DNA from: Ignavibacteria bacterium UBA2360
GTDB taxonomy: Bacteria > Bacteroidota > Ignavibacteria > Tepidaquicellales > OLB5
Direction of reading: 5' to 3'
Length of the DNA stretch: 64,000 nt
Assembly: GCA_002344125.1 (NCBI GenBank)
Contig: DDTQ01000004.1
Location: 57,330-121,329 of the forward strand
In this document: positions 43,818 to 53,031 of the stretch, in pieces
Layout of the letters: each line of letters opens with the position of its first letter
Position numbering within the stretch: the first letter of the stretch is position 1
Translations under genes and position numbers: made by a program
The notes under the pieces: generated by a model
What the model was told of the DNA's origin: nothing
Databases searched by the model: none
What the model saw: the letters and a program-made list of their open reading frames with translations, nothing else

Positions 43818-45343
43818 TGAAGCATTCCGCCGGATTTTTCTACGTTATTTATAAAATCTTCATGGAATATAACATCACAAACCGACTGGATATGATCATT
43901 CATTAGTACATCCTCATCAATATGGCTCACATATTTTCTTACTGCATCATATGCAGCGCCGGTACCTTTACCGCATTTAAGCGGTTTTAAAAAATCGATG
44001 CCCTGGCATGAGCAAAGCATTTCTATGGCAATGACTTTTTCGGCATTGTTTAGCACCTCGAAACATTTTCGGGCAGCTATGCTGCCCAGGGAGTTGTGAT
44101 CTTCCTGGTTTGCGCTGGTTGGTATGGAATCAACCGAAGCCGGGTGGCAGAGCACCTTGTTTTCCGATACAAGCGAGGCTGCGGTGTATTGCGCTATCAT
44201 TAAGCCGGAGTTCAGCCCGCCTTTTGCGGTTAAAAACCGCGGCAAGCCGCTGAGTGAGCCGTCAACAAGCCTTGCTGTTCTGCGTTCACTTATATTTGCA
44301 AGCTCACTGATAGCAATCTTCAAAAAATCCATTACCAGCGCAACGGGCTCACCATGAAAATTACCGCCTTCAATGTGCTCATTGCTATCTGCAAAAATTA
44401 ACGGATTATCAGTTGCAGAATTTACTTCTGTGGCTACAACTCCGCTTACATATTCAATGGTATCTTTTACCGCGCCGTGAACCTGCGGCATACAGCGAAG
44501 CGAATACGCATCCTGAACTTTGCCGCAATCTATGTGTGAGAGTCTGATCTCGCTTCCTTTTAGTAGTTTGCGCAGGTTAGATGCTGTATTTATCTGTCCC
44601 CTATGCGGTCTGGCTTTTTGTAAAATATCCTTAAATGCAGTATCAGTTCCTCTTAATGCTTCAATGCTAAGCGCGCCGGAAATATCAGCGAGCTTCGCAA
44701 GTCTTTCAGCCCGGTTTAGTATTTCAACCGCATAGGCCGTCATCATCTGCGTGCCGTTTATCAGCGCCAGACCCTCTTTCGCCATCAACCTGAACGGCTT
44801 CAAGCCGTGCTTTGCAAGCACCGCTTTGGCGGGCAGAACATCCCTGCCATCGTATGCGTAGCCTTCACCAATCAACACGCCTGCCAGATGCGAGAGAGGG
44901 GCAAGATCACCCGATGAACCGACTGAACCCTGCGAAGGAATGTATGCAGTAATTCCAAGATTAAAGATCTTAATGAGTTGTTCAACGAGCTCAAGCCTTA
45001 CACCGCTATATCCTTTAACCAATGAGTTAATCCTTAGCAAAAGCATGAGTCGTACGATATTTCTCGGAAGCGGTTCGCCAACACCGGCGGAGTGTGAAAT
45101 GATCAGATTATGCTGAAGTTTTTCGATATCTTTTTTGGGGATCTTTACATCTTTGAATTCACCAAACCCTGTAGTTACGCCGTAAATGACCTCATCATTT
45201 TTTATCCATTTTTCAATTACATTGCGTGAGTTTTTGATCTTTGTAATGGTGTTATTTGATATGCCTATTTCCAGGTTCCTATCAACTATTTCTCTGGCTT
45301 GTGAAATCGTCAGATTTTCGCCGTTTAGCAGTATTTTCTTCAT
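43814..45343 (-). CDS. hutH: Histidine ammonia-lyase
   Basis: A 509-residue enzyme converting L-histidine to urocanate, first step of histidine degradation. Seen: YGVTTGFGEF (Tyr54), LIISHSAGVGE with the likely substrate-binding His84, the MIO-forming region GSVGSSGDLAPLSHL (Ser143-Ser144-Gly145), GNFHGEPVA, and TSANQEDHNSLGS, which is the histidine-specific end of the active site. The usual Ala of the Ala-Ser-Gly triad is Ser here, and GNFHAEP reads GNFHGEP. Overall similarity points to HutH rather than a phenylalanine or tyrosine lyase, but the changes leave some doubt. No hutU, hutI or hutG is nearby. A TAnnTTTG box lies 5 nt before the ATG. Confidence 0.88.
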   Translation of the reverse strand: MKKILLNGENLTISQAREIVDRNLEIGISNNTITKIKNSRNVIEKWIKNDEVIYGVTTGFGEFKDVKIPKKDIEKLQHNLIISHSAGVGEPLPRNIVRLMLLLRINSLVKGYSGVRLELVEQLIKIFNLGITAYIPSQGSVGSSGDLAPLSHLAGVLIGEGYAYDGRDVLPAKAVLAKHGLKPFRLMAKEGLALINGTQMMTAYAVEILNRAERLAKLADISGALSIEALRGTDTAFKDILQKARPHRGQINTASNLRKLLKGSEIRLSHIDCGKVQDAYSLRCMPQVHGAVKDTIEYVSGVVATEVNSATDNPLIFADSNEHIEGGNFHGEPVALVMDFLKIAISELANISERRTARLVDGSLSGLPRFLTAKGGLNSGLMIAQYTAASLVSENKVLCHPASVDSIPTSANQEDHNSLGSIAARKCFEVLNNAEKVIAIEMLCSCQGIDFLKPLKCGKGTGAAYDAVRKYVSHIDEDVLMNDHIQSVCDVIFHEDFINNVEKSGGMLH

Positions 45344-45348
45344 ATCTA

Positions 45349-45356
45349 CAAATATA
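45349..45356 (-). promoter_or_regulatory. Candidate TAnnTTTG -7 box for hutH
   Basis: The minus strand reads TATATTTG, ending 5 nt before the hutH ATG at 45343. It predicts an almost leaderless message. It is divergent from the box at 45420-45427. Confidence 0.45.
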
Positions 45357-45419
45357 ATTTAATATGTTTAAACATTAAAGATAATAAGAATTTAGCTTGA
45401 AATATCAAAATTTAAAATA

Positions 45420-45427
45420 TATGTTTG
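45420..45427 (+). promoter_or_regulatory. Candidate TAnnTTTG -7 box for the 45450 cargo gene
   Basis: TATGTTTG, 22 nt before the ATG at 45450. It predicts a leader of roughly 20 nt and forms a divergent promoter pair with the hutH box. Confidence 0.4.
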
Positions 45428-45449
45428 TATAACTAACTTCCTTTGGGTT

Positions 45450-47870
45450 ATGAAAAAAATCATTCTTCTGCTTATTCCTTTGTTTTTAAACACATTTATT
45501 GTGAACTGCCAGATAGGCTGGTCAACGCAAAACAGCAATACTCAATTAAATCTTCATGATTTGAAATTTATTGATAACAATACTGGCTGGTGTGTTGGAC
45601 AAAATGGGTTAATTATAAAAACTACAAATGGCGGACTGAACTGGGATAACCAGGTTTCAAATAGCACTAAACATTTGCTTGGTATTGATTTTATCAATGC
45701 CAATACGGGAATAGTAGTTGGTGGAGATAACTATGGAATGGCGGTTATCCTTAAAACAACAAATAGCGGAGTAAATTGGGTTGTTAAATTGTACAGCTCG
45801 GTTACGCAGCTTATTGATCTAACGATAGTTGATCTCAATACAGTGTTTGCTGTAGGCACACCATCTGTGACTAATGTTATGGTCAAAAGCAGTAATCTGG
45901 GTGAAAACTGGAGTGTAGTGAACACTGGAATTACAAATTCTCCTTTATATTCATTGTTTTTTATGAACGAAAATACCGGTTGGATATGTGGGGGAGTATA
46001 CAATTCTCAAAATGCTGATGCTTTATACAAAACCACTGATGGAGGAGTTTCATGGTCCAATCAGTCACAATATACAACACCTTACCACCGCTCGATCTAT
46101 TTCAAGGATAATTCAACAGGCTGGGTAATTGGCCCACGAGCGTATTGTACAACTGATGGTGGAGTAATCTGGAACAGGGTAAATGACAGTTTGTCCGGCG
46201 GAAAGATTTTCTTTTTCAATTCTAATAATGGCTGGATACTCAGCAATTATATCCTCAAAACAACAGATGGCGGAGCCGTTTGGAAGAAGTATCAGTTTGG
46301 TTCATATAATATCAGGAATTTCAATTTTGTCAATGAAAACACCGGATGGATGTGCGGTGATTCTGGTATAATACTTAAAACTACTACGGGAGGTTCAACT
46401 CCCCCAACAGCTCCATTACTCTTACAGCCATTGAACAATGCAACAAATCAGAATTTGAATATCAATCTTGATTGGGAAGACATACAAATAGCCGATAAAT
46501 ACAGACTGCAGATTTCTTTGGATAATGGTTTTAACCAGTTAATTTATGACAACGGCAACATTATACAGTCTCAGTGCAATATGAAATGCCAGTTCACTTA
46601 TAACTGTATTTATTTCTGGAGAGTCAAATCAATAAATCAACTGGGTGAAAGTAATTGGTCACAAGTATGGAATTTCAGGACTCTTCTGATCCCAAATACA
46701 TGGTATAAAGTCAATTGCGGAAATGATAGTAAACTTAACAGTATTAAATTCACTGATTCAGCAAATGGCTTTTGTGTTGGAGAGAACTCAATAATATATA
46801 AAACAACAAACAGTGGTTTTAATTGGAGTAACATTTCTATTTTTTCGGGAGAAAACTTCGTTGACATTTCGATTATTGATGCCCAGAATATACTAATTGC
46901 TTCTCATAGCGGAAAAATATTTAAGAGCTCTAACGGAGGATATAACTGGTTAATTTTTGAAAATATTGGTTTGTCAACTATAAATTCTATTTCTATGAAC
47001 AATAGTTCTGGAATTGTTACCGGCAGTAACGGGAAAATAGCTTATACCCAAAATTCAGGACTAAACTGGACAATAGTTGATCTTAATTCAAATGCTGATA
47101 TTATAACATCTGCTAATATTACAGAAAGTTATTGGGCTGCGTCAACTCTTGGACAAATTTACTTCAGTAGTAATTCCGGTTCAAGTTGGATCCTGCAAAA
47201 TTCCGGAATCAGCACAGCAATTAATTCGATATATTTTTATGACTCACAAAATGGTTATACTGCCGGCAGCAATGGTACTATTTTGCATTCTTCTAACGGG
47301 GGACAGAATTGGAACTTGTTATCTTCTCTTTCAGGTACTAATTTTAAGTCTGTTAAATTTATAAATTTCAATACAGGCTGGGTAGTTGCAGAAAATGGAA
47401 TCATAAGAAAAACAACTAACAGCGGTTTAAATTGGGGTTACCAAATTAGCAGTGTTTCGGCAAATCTAAATTCTGTATATTTTCTATCAAGTACACTTGG
47501 ATTCATAGCCTCAGACAGTTCAATAGTTTTGAGGAGTTCAAATTCAGGAGGAATTTTAACTGGGAGTCAATCAATTTCTTCCCACATCCCCTCACAATTT
47601 TCGCTGTCTCAAAACTATCCCAACCCGTTTAACCCGGTAACAAAAATTAAATTTGATCTCCCAGCCTTTGTAGAGACGACCCGGTGGGTCGTCTCCCTGA
47701 AAATCCACGATATCCTCGGCAGGGAAGTAGCAGTTTTGGTGAATGAACAGCTCCGCCCGGGATCGTACGAAGTTGACTGGGATGCGTCAGCTTTCCCAAG
47801 CGGAGTGTATTTTTATTCAATTACTTCGGGATCATTCAAAGAAACCCGGAAGATGGTTTTACTCAAATAG
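45450..47870 (+). CDS. Large YCF48/BNR-repeat T9SS cargo
   Basis: 806 residues: signal peptide (IILLLIPLFLNTFIVNCQ), a first set of about seven YCF48 repeats (about 22-320, e.g. LKFIDNNTGWCVGQNGLIIKTTNGGLNW), one Fn3-like module (about 325-415, YRLQISLDNGF...YFWRVKSINQLGESNWS), a second set of YCF48 repeats (about 420-705) and the sorting domain (from about 715). It shares its module order with the gene at 28259 and looks like an extended version of it. The sorting domain carries palindrome copy 3 (FVETTRWVVSL). The stop is only 6 nt from the convergent next gene. Confidence 0.86.
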   Translation: MKKIILLLIPLFLNTFIVNCQIGWSTQNSNTQLNLHDLKFIDNNTGWCVGQNGLIIKTTNGGLNWDNQVSNSTKHLLGIDFINANTGIVVGGDNYGMAVILKTTNSGVNWVVKLYSSVTQLIDLTIVDLNTVFAVGTPSVTNVMVKSSNLGENWSVVNTGITNSPLYSLFFMNENTGWICGGVYNSQNADALYKTTDGGVSWSNQSQYTTPYHRSIYFKDNSTGWVIGPRAYCTTDGGVIWNRVNDSLSGGKIFFFNSNNGWILSNYILKTTDGGAVWKKYQFGSYNIRNFNFVNENTGWMCGDSGIILKTTTGGSTPPTAPLLLQPLNNATNQNLNINLDWEDIQIADKYRLQISLDNGFNQLIYDNGNIIQSQCNMKCQFTYNCIYFWRVKSINQLGESNWSQVWNFRTLLIPNTWYKVNCGNDSKLNSIKFTDSANGFCVGENSIIYKTTNSGFNWSNISIFSGENFVDISIIDAQNILIASHSGKIFKSSNGGYNWLIFENIGLSTINSISMNNSSGIVTGSNGKIAYTQNSGLNWTIVDLNSNADIITSANITESYWAASTLGQIYFSSNSGSSWILQNSGISTAINSIYFYDSQNGYTAGSNGTILHSSNGGQNWNLLSSLSGTNFKSVKFINFNTGWVVAENGIIRKTTNSGLNWGYQISSVSANLNSVYFLSSTLGFIASDSSIVLRSSNSGGILTGSQSISSHIPSQFSLSQNYPNPFNPVTKIKFDLPAFVETTRWVVSLKIHDILGREVAVLVNEQLRPGSYEVDWDASAFPSGVYFYSITSGSFKETRKMVLLK
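47673..47695. repeat. 23-nt palindrome in frame in a T9SS sorting domain (copy 3)
   Basis: Same 23 bases as the copies at 39006 and 40770, with TGTA before it also shared. Flanking sorting-domain DNA is clearly diverged from those two copies. Confidence 0.9.
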
Positions 47871-47876
47871 CTGTAA

Positions 47877-48260
47877 TCAAAATGTATTCCTTTTGTTCAA
47901 CTCACCGCCTACGTTATTAATATCGTCGGCGGTTCCGTCAACTGCTTTGCGGTTATCCATCTCATAGGATTCCTTTAATTCTTCATCTTCATCTTTGTAA
48001 TCACCGCGCTCAGGTTTAGGATTTTCTGTGGTTTGGTCATTTATCAATACGCTTTCTGCATCTGTTCTTTCTTCATTCGCTTTTGTTTCTTCCTCTTTGA
48101 ACTCAGCTTCTTTTCTCTTTTCAACTTTACCCGGCTTAATGTTCACATCATATTTCTTTTCTTCACTTATTAACTTCACATCCTGATTGCTGATATCGGT
48201 TCTGTGTACCGTTGGTCTTGAAATAATTGTTGCGCGGTTTGTGTTATGAGATTTGGACAT
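47877..48260 (-). CDS. Hydrophilic, probably disordered protein
   Basis: 127 residues, highly charged (Glu, Lys, Asp, Asn) with no hydrophobic segment or signal peptide. It begins MSKSHNTNRATIISRPTVHR and ends with a VDGTADDINNVGGELNKRN segment. The middle is Glu-rich (KRKEAEFKEEETKANEERT) and likely helical or disordered. A very good Shine-Dalgarno GGAGGAG precedes the ATG, and a TAnnTTTG box lies at 48317-48324 on the minus strand, so it is a real gene. Composition recalls small stress or desiccation-associated proteins, but I recognise no family. Confidence 0.7.
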   Translation of the reverse strand: MSKSHNTNRATIISRPTVHRTDISNQDVKLISEEKKYDVNIKPGKVEKRKEAEFKEEETKANEERTDAESVLINDQTTENPKPERGDYKDEDEELKESYEMDNRKAVDGTADDINNVGGELNKRNTF

Positions 48261-48499
48261 AATTCTCCTCCGGAATTTCTTTAATAATTAAACATATTTA
48301 TTCTCAATTATTGTGCCAAATATAATATTGATTTTCCTTGAAAATTCAATTCTTTTAAAGAAATTAATCCACTAACCCGGACAAATATGACATACAAAGT
48401 TTACGGAACAGGAATAAATTTCTGTTTTATTTAAAATTATATGTTTATATTAGAAGTCAGATTCTAAATTGTTCCTAACCAAAATAGAATGAGGTAAGT

Positions 48500-49834
48500 A
48501 TGAAAGCCTTTAAGTACTTTTTAGCCGCTTTATTTATTTTTACCACAAACATCTTTTCGCAGTATTTTTGGACTGAACAGGTAACAGGAGTTACGGCTAA
48601 CCTGACATCCGTATCAAACATTGATGGTACCCATGCATGGGCATGCGGGTACAGCGGAACCGTTATAAAAACATCCAATGCCGGATATAACTGGGCAAAT
48701 CTTAGCGGCGGGGGACTCCCTGCGAACATTTCACTGATTAACATTTTTGGCATTTCCCAAACAACTGCTTTAACGGCGGGTTTCATAAACACCACAACAT
48801 ACGTTTACCGTACCTCAAACTCAGGCGCTAACTGGCAGCTGGTGTTTACCGAGCCTAACGGTTTCATAAACGGTATCTGGATGCAATTTGCGGTAAATGG
48901 TTTTATGCAGGGCGATCCCGTTGGAGGCAGATGGTCCTTATGGCGAACAACAAACGGGGGAGTGAACTGGGATTCCACAGGTCAATATCTTGCCCAGCTA
49001 AATGGCGAACTTGGCTGGAATAATTCAGTTTGGAGTGTTAGTAACAACATTTGGTTCGGCACTGATAAATCAAGAATATATTATTCCTCAACCGGGAGCC
49101 CGCCGTGGATGCAGCAATCAACCGCCCCCAATACAAATATTTACACCGTATGGATGAACACTATGAACATTCAGCAGGGTTATTCTGCCGGTGATTCACT
49201 TTCAAGAACAACCAATAACGGTACAAACTGGATAGTAAATCCTTCTATTGGCACCGGAGCGATAACCGCGTTTACCGCGATACCAGGCTTAAGCAATTAT
49301 TGGTACACAAGGAGTAACACAAATATTTATTTCTCAAACGTTGGCGGTCCGTTTACTATTCAATATACCGCGCCGGCAGGAAATTTTAATCATCTATCCT
49401 CCGCAAGATCAGGTTTTATAGGCGGACCCGGCGCGATTTACGGCGTCAGAAATAACGGCGGAATTTCTCGCCTTAATTTTATTATTGAAGGCGTTACCAT
49501 AATTTCAAACGAAATTCCTGCAGTATATAAACTTCATCAAAATTATCCTAATCCGTTTAACGCAGCAACCGTATTCAAGTTTGAAGCACCCAGACTAAGC
49601 TCTTCAGTTGGCGGCGAAGTCCGCGGCGGATACGTAAGGATCATTACTTACAATGCACTCGGTCAGGAAACCGGTTCACTTGTCAACGAAGTTCTGCAGC
49701 CGGGAATATATAAAGTTGAGTGGAGCGGCAACGATCTTGCTTCAGGTATATTTTTTTACAGGCTTTTGGTAACAGACCCCAATTCAGGCAGCTTAGTTTA
49801 TTCAGAAAGTAAAAAAATGGTGATGATAAAATGA
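48500..49834 (+). CDS. BNR/YCF48-type T9SS cargo
   Basis: 444 residues: signal peptide (FKYFLAALFIFTTNIFSQ), propeller repeats (e.g. VSNIDGTHAWACGYSGTVIKTSNAGYNW, LWRTTNGGVNWDST) up to about residue 335, and a sorting domain (NYPNPFNAATVFKFEAP...KKMVMIK). NPFN is followed by Ala rather than Pro. The first beta-hairpin has an insert (RLSSSVGGEVRGGYVRII between AP and TYN), and the C-terminus has an extra loop (DPNSGSLVYSES). The stop overlaps the next gene's ATG (ATGA), so the two cargos are translationally coupled and may act together. Confidence 0.84.
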   Translation: MKAFKYFLAALFIFTTNIFSQYFWTEQVTGVTANLTSVSNIDGTHAWACGYSGTVIKTSNAGYNWANLSGGGLPANISLINIFGISQTTALTAGFINTTTYVYRTSNSGANWQLVFTEPNGFINGIWMQFAVNGFMQGDPVGGRWSLWRTTNGGVNWDSTGQYLAQLNGELGWNNSVWSVSNNIWFGTDKSRIYYSSTGSPPWMQQSTAPNTNIYTVWMNTMNIQQGYSAGDSLSRTTNNGTNWIVNPSIGTGAITAFTAIPGLSNYWYTRSNTNIYFSNVGGPFTIQYTAPAGNFNHLSSARSGFIGGPGAIYGVRNNGGISRLNFIIEGVTIISNEIPAVYKLHQNYPNPFNAATVFKFEAPRLSSSVGGEVRGGYVRIITYNALGQETGSLVNEVLQPGIYKVEWSGNDLASGIFFYRLLVTDPNSGSLVYSESKKMVMIK

Positions 49835-51984
49835 AAAAAATCTTAATTCTTATTGTGATTCTTGTAAATCAGTATCTATACTCGCAGGATAACTGGTATT
49901 GGCTAAATCCATATCCGACCGCGAATTATTTAACATCCTCTCAATTCTTTAATTCAAACACAGGGTATGTTGTTGGCGCAAGAGGCGTATTCATGAAAAC
50001 CGGTGATGCAGGTGTAACATGGCAATACAGCAGAATTGATTCGTTATATACTGATTACCCTGAATTGTTTTTCCTTGATCAAAATACCGGCTTTGTTTGT
50101 ATTAATAATGTGTGGAAAACCACCAATGCGGGTGTAAACTGGGGAAAGATCAATTTTAGCGAAGGTTATGGCATTCAGTGCATAAAATTCATCGATCAAA
50201 ATACTGGTTTCGCGCTTGCAAATGATTCGGGGAAAGTGTACAGAACCACTAATGCAGGCAATTCCTGGCTGCTAACCACCATTCCCGGAGGAAAATACTT
50301 TTCAAATATTGCATTCACCGGAAACACCGCATACATGATAGGCGTTAAAGATATGATACCCAAACTGGTGAGGAGTACTGATCTTGGGCTGAATTGGAAC
50401 GATGTGAATATGGGTACCAATGATTCAATGTATATTGATAAGATAAGTATTCCTGATAATCAGAACTTGATAATTTGCGGACAAAAAGGCTACGGCCTTC
50501 CAACTAAAATTCTTAAATCAACTGATGCCGGCTCTACCTGGAATTTATATCAAATGAACAATAAGGGATATTTTGTAACTGATCTGGAATTTACAAATGC
50601 TCAAAACGGTGCGGCCGTTGGATATGAAGGTTACAGGCTTTATACATCAAATGGGGGAATCAACTGGATAGAGAACCGTTCTGCAGATACTTCAACTATC
50701 ATTTTTGATCTTTGTAAATCCGGCAGTAATTTAGTCTCAGTTGGCAGCGTTGGATTTATAGAAAGAACGGCGAATACCGGGATAAACTGGGAAAGGGTCA
50801 GCAGAAGTTTTACCCGTGAGCACTTGTATTCAGTATCATTCGGCGATGCCAACACAGGACTCATTGCAGGGCTTAACCGAACCCTGTTCAGAACAACAAA
50901 CAAAGGGCTTAACTGGATAAAAGTACCAATGCGGGCGATCTATGATTTAGTTGAAGTAAAAATGGCAAACTCTCAGGTTGCCTATATGACCAGCAGAAAT
51001 AACGTGCTGAAAAGCACCAATTCCGGACTTAACTGGTTTTCCGTTATGGACTCTGCAAATGTTCAGTTCAGAAATATAGCATTATATGATGCCGAACATA
51101 TTATAGCAGATGCCGGGTATAAACTATTTAAATCAACTGATGGAGGCAATAACTGGCAGCTGATTTGGCAGTGTTTTCAGGTACCACCAATTCCAACATC
51201 TTGCTTTTATATCCAGGAAATCGCATTTGCTTCACCTGAAAGAATTATCATAGCCGGCAGTATTTCCCAAAGTCACAATCCAAGCAATGCTGCAATGATG
51301 CTTTCCACTAATGGCGGAAATTCATTCAGCGTGATATTTAATACATTTTCAGGCGGCTTTGCCATGAGTACTTTGTACATGTATGATGAAAATATTGGCT
51401 TTGCTTCCGGCGGTTACGGTTTCCGTTTAAAAACAAATGATGGCTTCGATACTTTTACTGAATATGGGGAAAATACTCCCGGCTTTGGTTCGTTTTCAGG
51501 ATTTTCCTTTATTGATTCTCTGAACGGCCTTGCAATGGGCGGCAATATTTATCGTACTACAAATGGAGGAGTCAACTGGAATTTTTCAACATCTATTTAC
51601 AGCTCTTTGGGCGGTGTTGAATATATTGACTACAATACGGCAATTGGAGTTGGTTCTTATGGAACAATTGTCAGAACTGATGGAATATTAACCGGTATCT
51701 CTGATCCAATGTACATTCCGCGGCGTTTTGTATTGCATCAAAACTATCCCAACCCGTTTAACCCGGAAACTTCATTTAAGTATGAGCTGCCTGTTACAGG
51801 CTACACCACTCTTAAGATATATGATATTTCAGGCAGAGAAGTAAAAAGTATTGTTAATGGTATTGTAACAGAAGGGGTTCATCTTGCGTCAAGTTCACTC
51901 ACCGATCTGGCCAGCGGAGTTTATTTTGTTCAGCTTCGCCAGGGACCGTATGTTATGTCGATCAAAATTGCTTTAGTTAAGTGA
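49831..51984 (+). CDS. Large YCF48/BNR-type T9SS cargo
   Basis: 717 residues: signal peptide (KKILILIVILVNQYLYSQ), about 12 YCF48-type repeats (e.g. FFNSNTGYVVGARGVFMKTGDAGVTW, LFRTTNKGLNWIKV) filling residues 25-615, and a standard sorting domain (NYPNPFNPETSFKYELPVTGYTTLKIYD...KIALVK) with no hairpin insert. Repeats probably form two propellers. Coupled by a 4-base overlap to the preceding cargo gene. Its last 12 bases overlap the convergent GT9 gene. No enzymatic motif; a surface adhesion or matrix role is inferred. Confidence 0.85.
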   Translation: MKKILILIVILVNQYLYSQDNWYWLNPYPTANYLTSSQFFNSNTGYVVGARGVFMKTGDAGVTWQYSRIDSLYTDYPELFFLDQNTGFVCINNVWKTTNAGVNWGKINFSEGYGIQCIKFIDQNTGFALANDSGKVYRTTNAGNSWLLTTIPGGKYFSNIAFTGNTAYMIGVKDMIPKLVRSTDLGLNWNDVNMGTNDSMYIDKISIPDNQNLIICGQKGYGLPTKILKSTDAGSTWNLYQMNNKGYFVTDLEFTNAQNGAAVGYEGYRLYTSNGGINWIENRSADTSTIIFDLCKSGSNLVSVGSVGFIERTANTGINWERVSRSFTREHLYSVSFGDANTGLIAGLNRTLFRTTNKGLNWIKVPMRAIYDLVEVKMANSQVAYMTSRNNVLKSTNSGLNWFSVMDSANVQFRNIALYDAEHIIADAGYKLFKSTDGGNNWQLIWQCFQVPPIPTSCFYIQEIAFASPERIIIAGSISQSHNPSNAAMMLSTNGGNSFSVIFNTFSGGFAMSTLYMYDENIGFASGGYGFRLKTNDGFDTFTEYGENTPGFGSFSGFSFIDSLNGLAMGGNIYRTTNGGVNWNFSTSIYSSLGGVEYIDYNTAIGVGSYGTIVRTDGILTGISDPMYIPRRFVLHQNYPNPFNPETSFKYELPVTGYTTLKIYDISGREVKSIVNGIVTEGVHLASSSLTDLASGVYFVQLRQGPYVMSIKIALVK

Positions 51985-53016
51985 TCGGTTTGCTTCTTTT
52001 ATCACCATTTCAGGTGCTATTTCTCTCATACACTTAAAATGCCCTTTAGGGCATTTGGCTCTGCCAAAGTGTGAGCACGGTCTGCAGCTTAAGCTGTTGT
52101 TTTCTAAAACAACAGCTTTTTCATTTTGCGGGTAGAAACCAAATTCCTTTACACTCGAGCCCGCCATCATCACAACCGGAATATTGAATGCCTCAGCTAT
52201 ATGCATCGGACCCGTATCACCGCAAATTGCCATTGAACATCTCTTTATAAGTGAAATTAAGTCTTCAATTTCAAGCTTGTCGCATAGATCATAAACTTTT
52301 TTTGCTTTTGTAAGTGATTTAATTATCTGAATATTCTTACTATCCATTCCTCTGCCTGTCAAAAAGAAAGCCGCTTCGCTTTCAGGGAAATTGTTTATGA
52401 CTTCCGCGTAATACTCAGCCGGATATGTTTTGGTAAAATGCGCAGAGACCGCCGGAATACAGATCAACTTTGTACCGCTATCAAGCCCAAGCTCCCGAAG
52501 CATGTTCTCAATTGAGCGCTCAGAAGCAGCATCGGTAAATAATTCCGGCAGAAGTTTTTCTTCAAGATCCTGTTTTGATGCGTACTTTTGGATAGTCTGT
52601 TTGTATCTTTCTGTAACAGGTTTTTCGTTCTTAAGAAGGTTAAGCTTCATTTTCACCAGAAGGAATTTTTTGAAAGAGTGTTTGTTGAATACCTCTGTCT
52701 TTGCATCCTGTACTGCCCTTAAATACAATGACTTTATGTTATTCTGAAGGTCAATTATCATATTGTAATTGCTCATTTTGATGAGCTGCCTGAGATCTTT
52801 TAATGCTGGGTAATCAAGATCGTTCTTGGCTTTAATTACTTTGTGTATCTGCGGGTTAGATCTTAAGAGGTAGGCGAATCTTTCCTTGGTGCAGAAGTCT
52901 ATTCTTGCAAGGGGAAAAGTTTTTGTAATAAGTCTAATCAATGGAGTAGTTAAAATAATATCCCCCATTGATGAAAATCTGATGACGAGTATTCTGCGAA
53001 CCTGTTCGTTTATCAC
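51973..53016 (-). CDS. Glycosyltransferase family 9 (heptosyltransferase-like)
   Basis: A 347-residue GT-B enzyme. Seen: ILVIRFSSMGDIILTTPLIRLI (about residues 9-30), the N-terminal signature of ADP-heptose:LPS heptosyltransferases, and MAICGDTGPMHIAEAFNIPVVMMAGSS, the nucleotide-sugar-binding signature. The C-terminus has CRPCSHFGRAKCPKGHFKCM, a four-cysteine segment seen in many Bacteroidetes GT9 proteins. It likely adds a heptose or related sugar to lipopolysaccharide core on the cytoplasmic face. First member of a minus-strand block with bshC upstream (15 nt gap). Confidence 0.93.
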   Translation of the reverse strand: MINEQVRRILVIRFSSMGDIILTTPLIRLITKTFPLARIDFCTKERFAYLLRSNPQIHKVIKAKNDLDYPALKDLRQLIKMSNYNMIIDLQNNIKSLYLRAVQDAKTEVFNKHSFKKFLLVKMKLNLLKNEKPVTERYKQTIQKYASKQDLEEKLLPELFTDAASERSIENMLRELGLDSGTKLICIPAVSAHFTKTYPAEYYAEVINNFPESEAAFFLTGRGMDSKNIQIIKSLTKAKKVYDLCDKLEIEDLISLIKRCSMAICGDTGPMHIAEAFNIPVVMMAGSSVKEFGFYPQNEKAVVLENNSLSCRPCSHFGRAKCPKGHFKCMREIAPEMVIKEANRSLN

Positions 53017-53031
53017 ATTAAGGCTGTTTAA

